Assembly: GCF_022346545.1 (NCBI RefSeq)
Contig: NZ_JAKRNU010000009.1
Location: forward strand, 124,001 to 188,000
Length of the DNA stretch: 64,000 nucleotides
Reading direction: 5' to 3'
Origin: Sporosarcina sp. ACRSM
Lineage (GTDB): Bacteria; Bacillota; Bacilli; Bacillales_A; Planococcaceae
Shown: positions 61,702 to 64,000 of the stretch, one piece after another
Position numbering within the stretch: position 1 is the stretch's first letter
Layout: every line of letters starts with the position of its first letter
Made by a program: the position numbers and the translations under genes
The notes under the pieces: generated by a model
What the model was told of the DNA's origin: nothing
Database searches by the model: none
What the model saw: only the letters and a program-made list of their open reading frames with translations

Positions 61702-63111
61702 TTATTTCACCGTTTCTGGAATCAATGATTCATAGGTTTTCCCATCCAAACGCTCCTGCAACTCGGCTTTCGCCTGTTCAATCAGCGTCGGATTTTCCAT
61801 TAATTGAATGGCAGTGGAAGCAATCACTTTTCCGGCATGCAGCATCCCTTTATGCGCAATCGGGGTGGCTCCTTGTGAAACGACTTGCCATGTATGAAGC
61901 GGAGTGCCAATCGCGAAACAAGCAGTCAGGCATTGCATCGTCGGAACGACCCAGCTGACATCCCCGACATCAGAAGAACCGGACAATACAGCCTCTGCCC
62001 GGGAATGAGGCGGGATCAAGTCTGCAATGACTCGTTCTTTCAATTGCTTCACCGTTTCCCGATCCCGACCCGCATATGCATTGTTCACATCCGCCTCAGA
62101 TAACGTAGCACGGATTTCTCTGGCAAATTTCAATTCCTTTTCATCGTAAGTAGGAAGCTCGACTTTCTCCAGATTGTCATACATCACATCTGCCAGCACA
62201 GAATTCGGAATCAAATCGGAAGCCGTCCCTTCAAATTCAACATCAAACGTCGTCCCGGTCATCAACGCCGCTCCGCGTGCAATGTCATAAACTCGCTCGT
62301 AAAGCGACTTCACATCCTCTTTCTCTAATGCCCGAATCAAGTAGACGACTTCCGCATTCGCTTGAACGACATTCGGCGAACTGCCGCCTGTATCCGTCAC
62401 CGCATAATGGATCCGTGCATCTGGCACCATATGCTCCCTTAAATAGTTGACGCCGACATTCATCAGTTCCACCGCATCTAGCGCACTTCTTCCTAAATGA
62501 GGTGCGGCCGCAGCATGGGCGCTCTTCCCTTTAAACTTGAAACGAGCGGAATAATTGGCCAGCATCCGCGCATTCATTAGCCCCGGTACATCCCATGGAT
62601 GCCATGACAGCGCGATATCCGCATCATCAAACAGCCCTGCCCGTGTCATGAAGGCTTTTCCCGATCCAGCTTCTTCAGCCGGACAACCATACAGACGAAC
62701 CGTCCCTTTCAATTGATTTGATTTCATATATTCTTTGACGGCGACAGCTGCTGCAAATGCACCTGTCCCCAACAAATTATGACCGCAACCGTGTCCATTT
62801 CCGCCCTCGACGACTGGCTCGGAATGGGTCAATCCTTGTTTCTGACTCAGACCCGCCAATGCATCAAACTCACCAAGAATTGCAATGACCGGTTTTCCTA
62901 ATCCATAACTTCCGACAAAAGCCGTTTCCAGCCCTGCGACACCTCGTTCAACTTGGAACCCTTCCTCTTCCAAAGCCCCGCTCAAATAGGCGGATGATTG
63001 ATGTTCTTCAAAAAACAACTCCGGAACGTTCCAAATTTGATCGCTTAACGCGATGAACTTTTCCCGTTTCTGTTCAATCAGTTTCGAAACCGTTTGCTGT
63101 ATGTCCATCAT
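61702..63111 (-). CDS. M20-family amidohydrolase, AbgB-like
   Basis: A 469-residue zinc amidohydrolase of the AbgB (p-aminobenzoyl-glutamate hydrolase subunit B) branch. Motifs are GEFDALAGL, GCGHNLLGTGA, PAEEAGSGKA and GSSDVGDVSW. There is no signal peptide. The start follows AAGGAGG (ATG 63111, with a second ATG at 63108). It lies 16 bases downstream of an MFS transporter gene, so the pair probably imports and deacylates an N-acylated amino acid or aromatic amide. An AbgA partner is absent, which argues against genuine p-aminobenzoyl-glutamate use. Confidence 0.88.
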   Translation of the reverse strand: MMDIQQTVSKLIEQKREKFIALSDQIWNVPELFFEEHQSSAYLSGALEEEGFQVERGVAGLETAFVGSYGLGKPVIAILGEFDALAGLSQKQGLTHSEPVVEGGNGHGCGHNLLGTGAFAAAVAVKEYMKSNQLKGTVRLYGCPAEEAGSGKAFMTRAGLFDDADIALSWHPWDVPGLMNARMLANYSARFKFKGKSAHAAAAPHLGRSALDAVELMNVGVNYLREHMVPDARIHYAVTDTGGSSPNVVQANAEVVYLIRALEKEDVKSLYERVYDIARGAALMTGTTFDVEFEGTASDLIPNSVLADVMYDNLEKVELPTYDEKELKFAREIRATLSEADVNNAYAGRDRETVKQLKERVIADLIPPHSRAEAVLSGSSDVGDVSWVVPTMQCLTACFAIGTPLHTWQVVSQGATPIAHKGMLHAGKVIASTAIQLMENPTLIEQAKAELQERLDGKTYESLIPETVK

Positions 63112-63127
63112 TCATTCCTCCTTCAGT

Positions 63128-64000
63128 TCACCCATTCGCTTGTAGCAACTCACCTTTTTTAAAGTTCAATGTCAGTAGGGATGCCGTACAGATGATACCG
63201 AAAACGATCAACATCCAAAACGCGGCATTATACGATCCATTGAACGTCTGCACAATATAACCGATTGCCAGTGGCGTGATAAAGCCCGCTAATTGACCGC
63301 CCGTATTGGCAATCCCCATGCTTGTCCCTGTAACCGTGGATGGAAGCCTTTTCAAAATGACTGCCGGTAACAGCAACATGACAAATGAAATAAAGAGAAT
63401 GACGATTGTCTGATACGTAACGAAAACCGTTACATTCGGCGCGTTGAACATGAGATATAACAAAATACTGACAACCACACAAGCGACTGCTCCTACTATT
63501 TTTTCCTTACCGAGTGGAAGTCTGTCAATCACATACCCCGCTAAATACATCCCAACAATCATCGCTAAGCCCGGTATCGTTTGCGCCCAGCCGAGTGAAA
63601 TTAAATCGAGTCCTCTTACATTGACAAGATAAGTCGGCAACCATGTCGCCAAGCCCCAGTTAATGGCATAAATACTATAGTAAGCGATAAACAGATTCAA
63701 CATGAGCGGAGTTTTTAACAATTGCGCAAAAACCCCTTGTTGTTTCTCGCCTTGCTGTTTCAGTTCCTCTTCTTTTACATGTGCAGGCAGCTTGATGAAT
63801 GCCCAGTAGAGAATCGTAATCACAATCCCGATACCACCCAGTATGAGGAAAGACACACGCCAGCCGATCGTAGTCAACATATAAGCAGAAAGAAGCGGCA
63901 CGATCAGCGACACAATCCCTCCGGATGACAGCATGATGGACATCGCCCATGCCCGTTTATCCATTGGAAACGTTTGCGAAATCAATTTTGAACTCGAAGG
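63128..64000 (-). CDS. MFS transporter, C-terminal part (cut by window edge)
   Basis: At least 290 codons of a major facilitator, with the frame open through base 64000, so the N-terminus lies outside. About eight helices are present. The segment KLISQTFPMDKRAWAMSI matches the helix 4 region of organic-anion (ACS/hexuronate-type) transporters, and VRGLDLISLGWAQTIPGLA begins the second half. It precedes the AbgB-like amidohydrolase by 16 bases and probably supplies its substrate. Confidence 0.87.
   Translation of the reverse strand, partial: PSSSKLISQTFPMDKRAWAMSIMLSSGGIVSLIVPLLSAYMLTTIGWRVSFLILGGIGIVITILYWAFIKLPAHVKEEELKQQGEKQQGVFAQLLKTPLMLNLFIAYYSIYAINWGLATWLPTYLVNVRGLDLISLGWAQTIPGLAMIVGMYLAGYVIDRLPLGKEKIVGAVACVVVSILLYLMFNAPNVTVFVTYQTIVILFISFVMLLLPAVILKRLPSTVTGTSMGIANTGGQLAGFITPLAIGYIVQTFNGSYNAAFWMLIVFGIICTASLLTLNFKKGELLQANG

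Overview
The window comes from a low-to-moderate GC Gram-positive bacterium of the order Bacillales, probably a Planococcaceae (Sporosarcina/Lysinibacillus-like) soil organism. The basis is strong AGGAGG-type ribosome binding sites, frequent TTG/GTG starts, LPXTG surface anchoring with a sortase, YumC-type ferredoxin reductase, and Bacillus-type ABC/TRAP operons. The genus is an inference. No rRNA, tRNA or CRISPR array was seen.

Layout. (1) 0-5 kb: a sigma-54 activator, a three-gene HcnA/HcnB/BFD-like flavin oxidase operon and a divergent DAO-family oxidase. (2) 5-7.4 kb: a glycosyltransferase and an unknown small protein. (3) 7.7-15.1 kb: a reductive pyrimidine (uracil/thymine) degradation operon: beta-ureidopropionase/N-carbamoyl hydrolase, dihydropyrimidinase, PreT, PreA, NCS1 permease and a small ORF. 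This block lies between two diverged direct copies of a gene end plus terminator. (4) 15.7-23.1 kb: an M20 amidohydrolase with a complete Opp/Dpp-type ABC importer. (5) 23.3-25.2 kb: a YibE/F membrane protein pair. (6) 25.3-32.8 kb: an IclR-controlled operon with a TRAP transporter, two unrelated allantoinase-type enzymes and an allantoate/N-carbamoyl hydrolase. (7) 33.2-46.9 kb: an aromatic meta-cleavage cluster: ring-hydroxylating dioxygenase, cis-diol dehydrogenase, ferredoxin and reductase, catechol 2,3-dioxygenase, semialdehyde dehydrogenase, tautomerase, decarboxylase, hydratase and an ACMSD-like decarboxylase, with a divergent LysR gene. Its MFS aromatic-acid transporter is split by an IS200/IS605-type TnpB element. 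(8) 47-64 kb: a CDF cation transporter, a cyclic-2,3-diphosphoglycerate-synthase-like GTPase, an orphan response regulator with a BTAD domain, a diguanylate cyclase, a 1956-residue LPXTG adhesin with its sortase, a MetE-like methyltransferase, a GGDEF-like/HTH regulator, an AbgB-like amidohydrolase and an MFS transporter cut by the window edge.

The theme is scavenging: separate importers (NCS1, ABC, TRAP, MFS) each sit beside amide- or ring-opening hydrolases for ureides, hydantoins, pyrimidines, N-acyl amino acids and aromatics.

The most unusual non-coding signal is a family of structured intergenic repeats (about 190 or 320 bp), all in one orientation. Their inner stem differs between copies by paired, compensating substitutions, which points to a conserved folded RNA or single-stranded DNA. 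Other points of note are the dual-allantoinase TRAP operon with palindromic candidate IclR operators, the dioxygenase fed by a Gram-positive-style ferredoxin/FNR pair, and an adhesin with eight cysteine-bracketed repeat domains.
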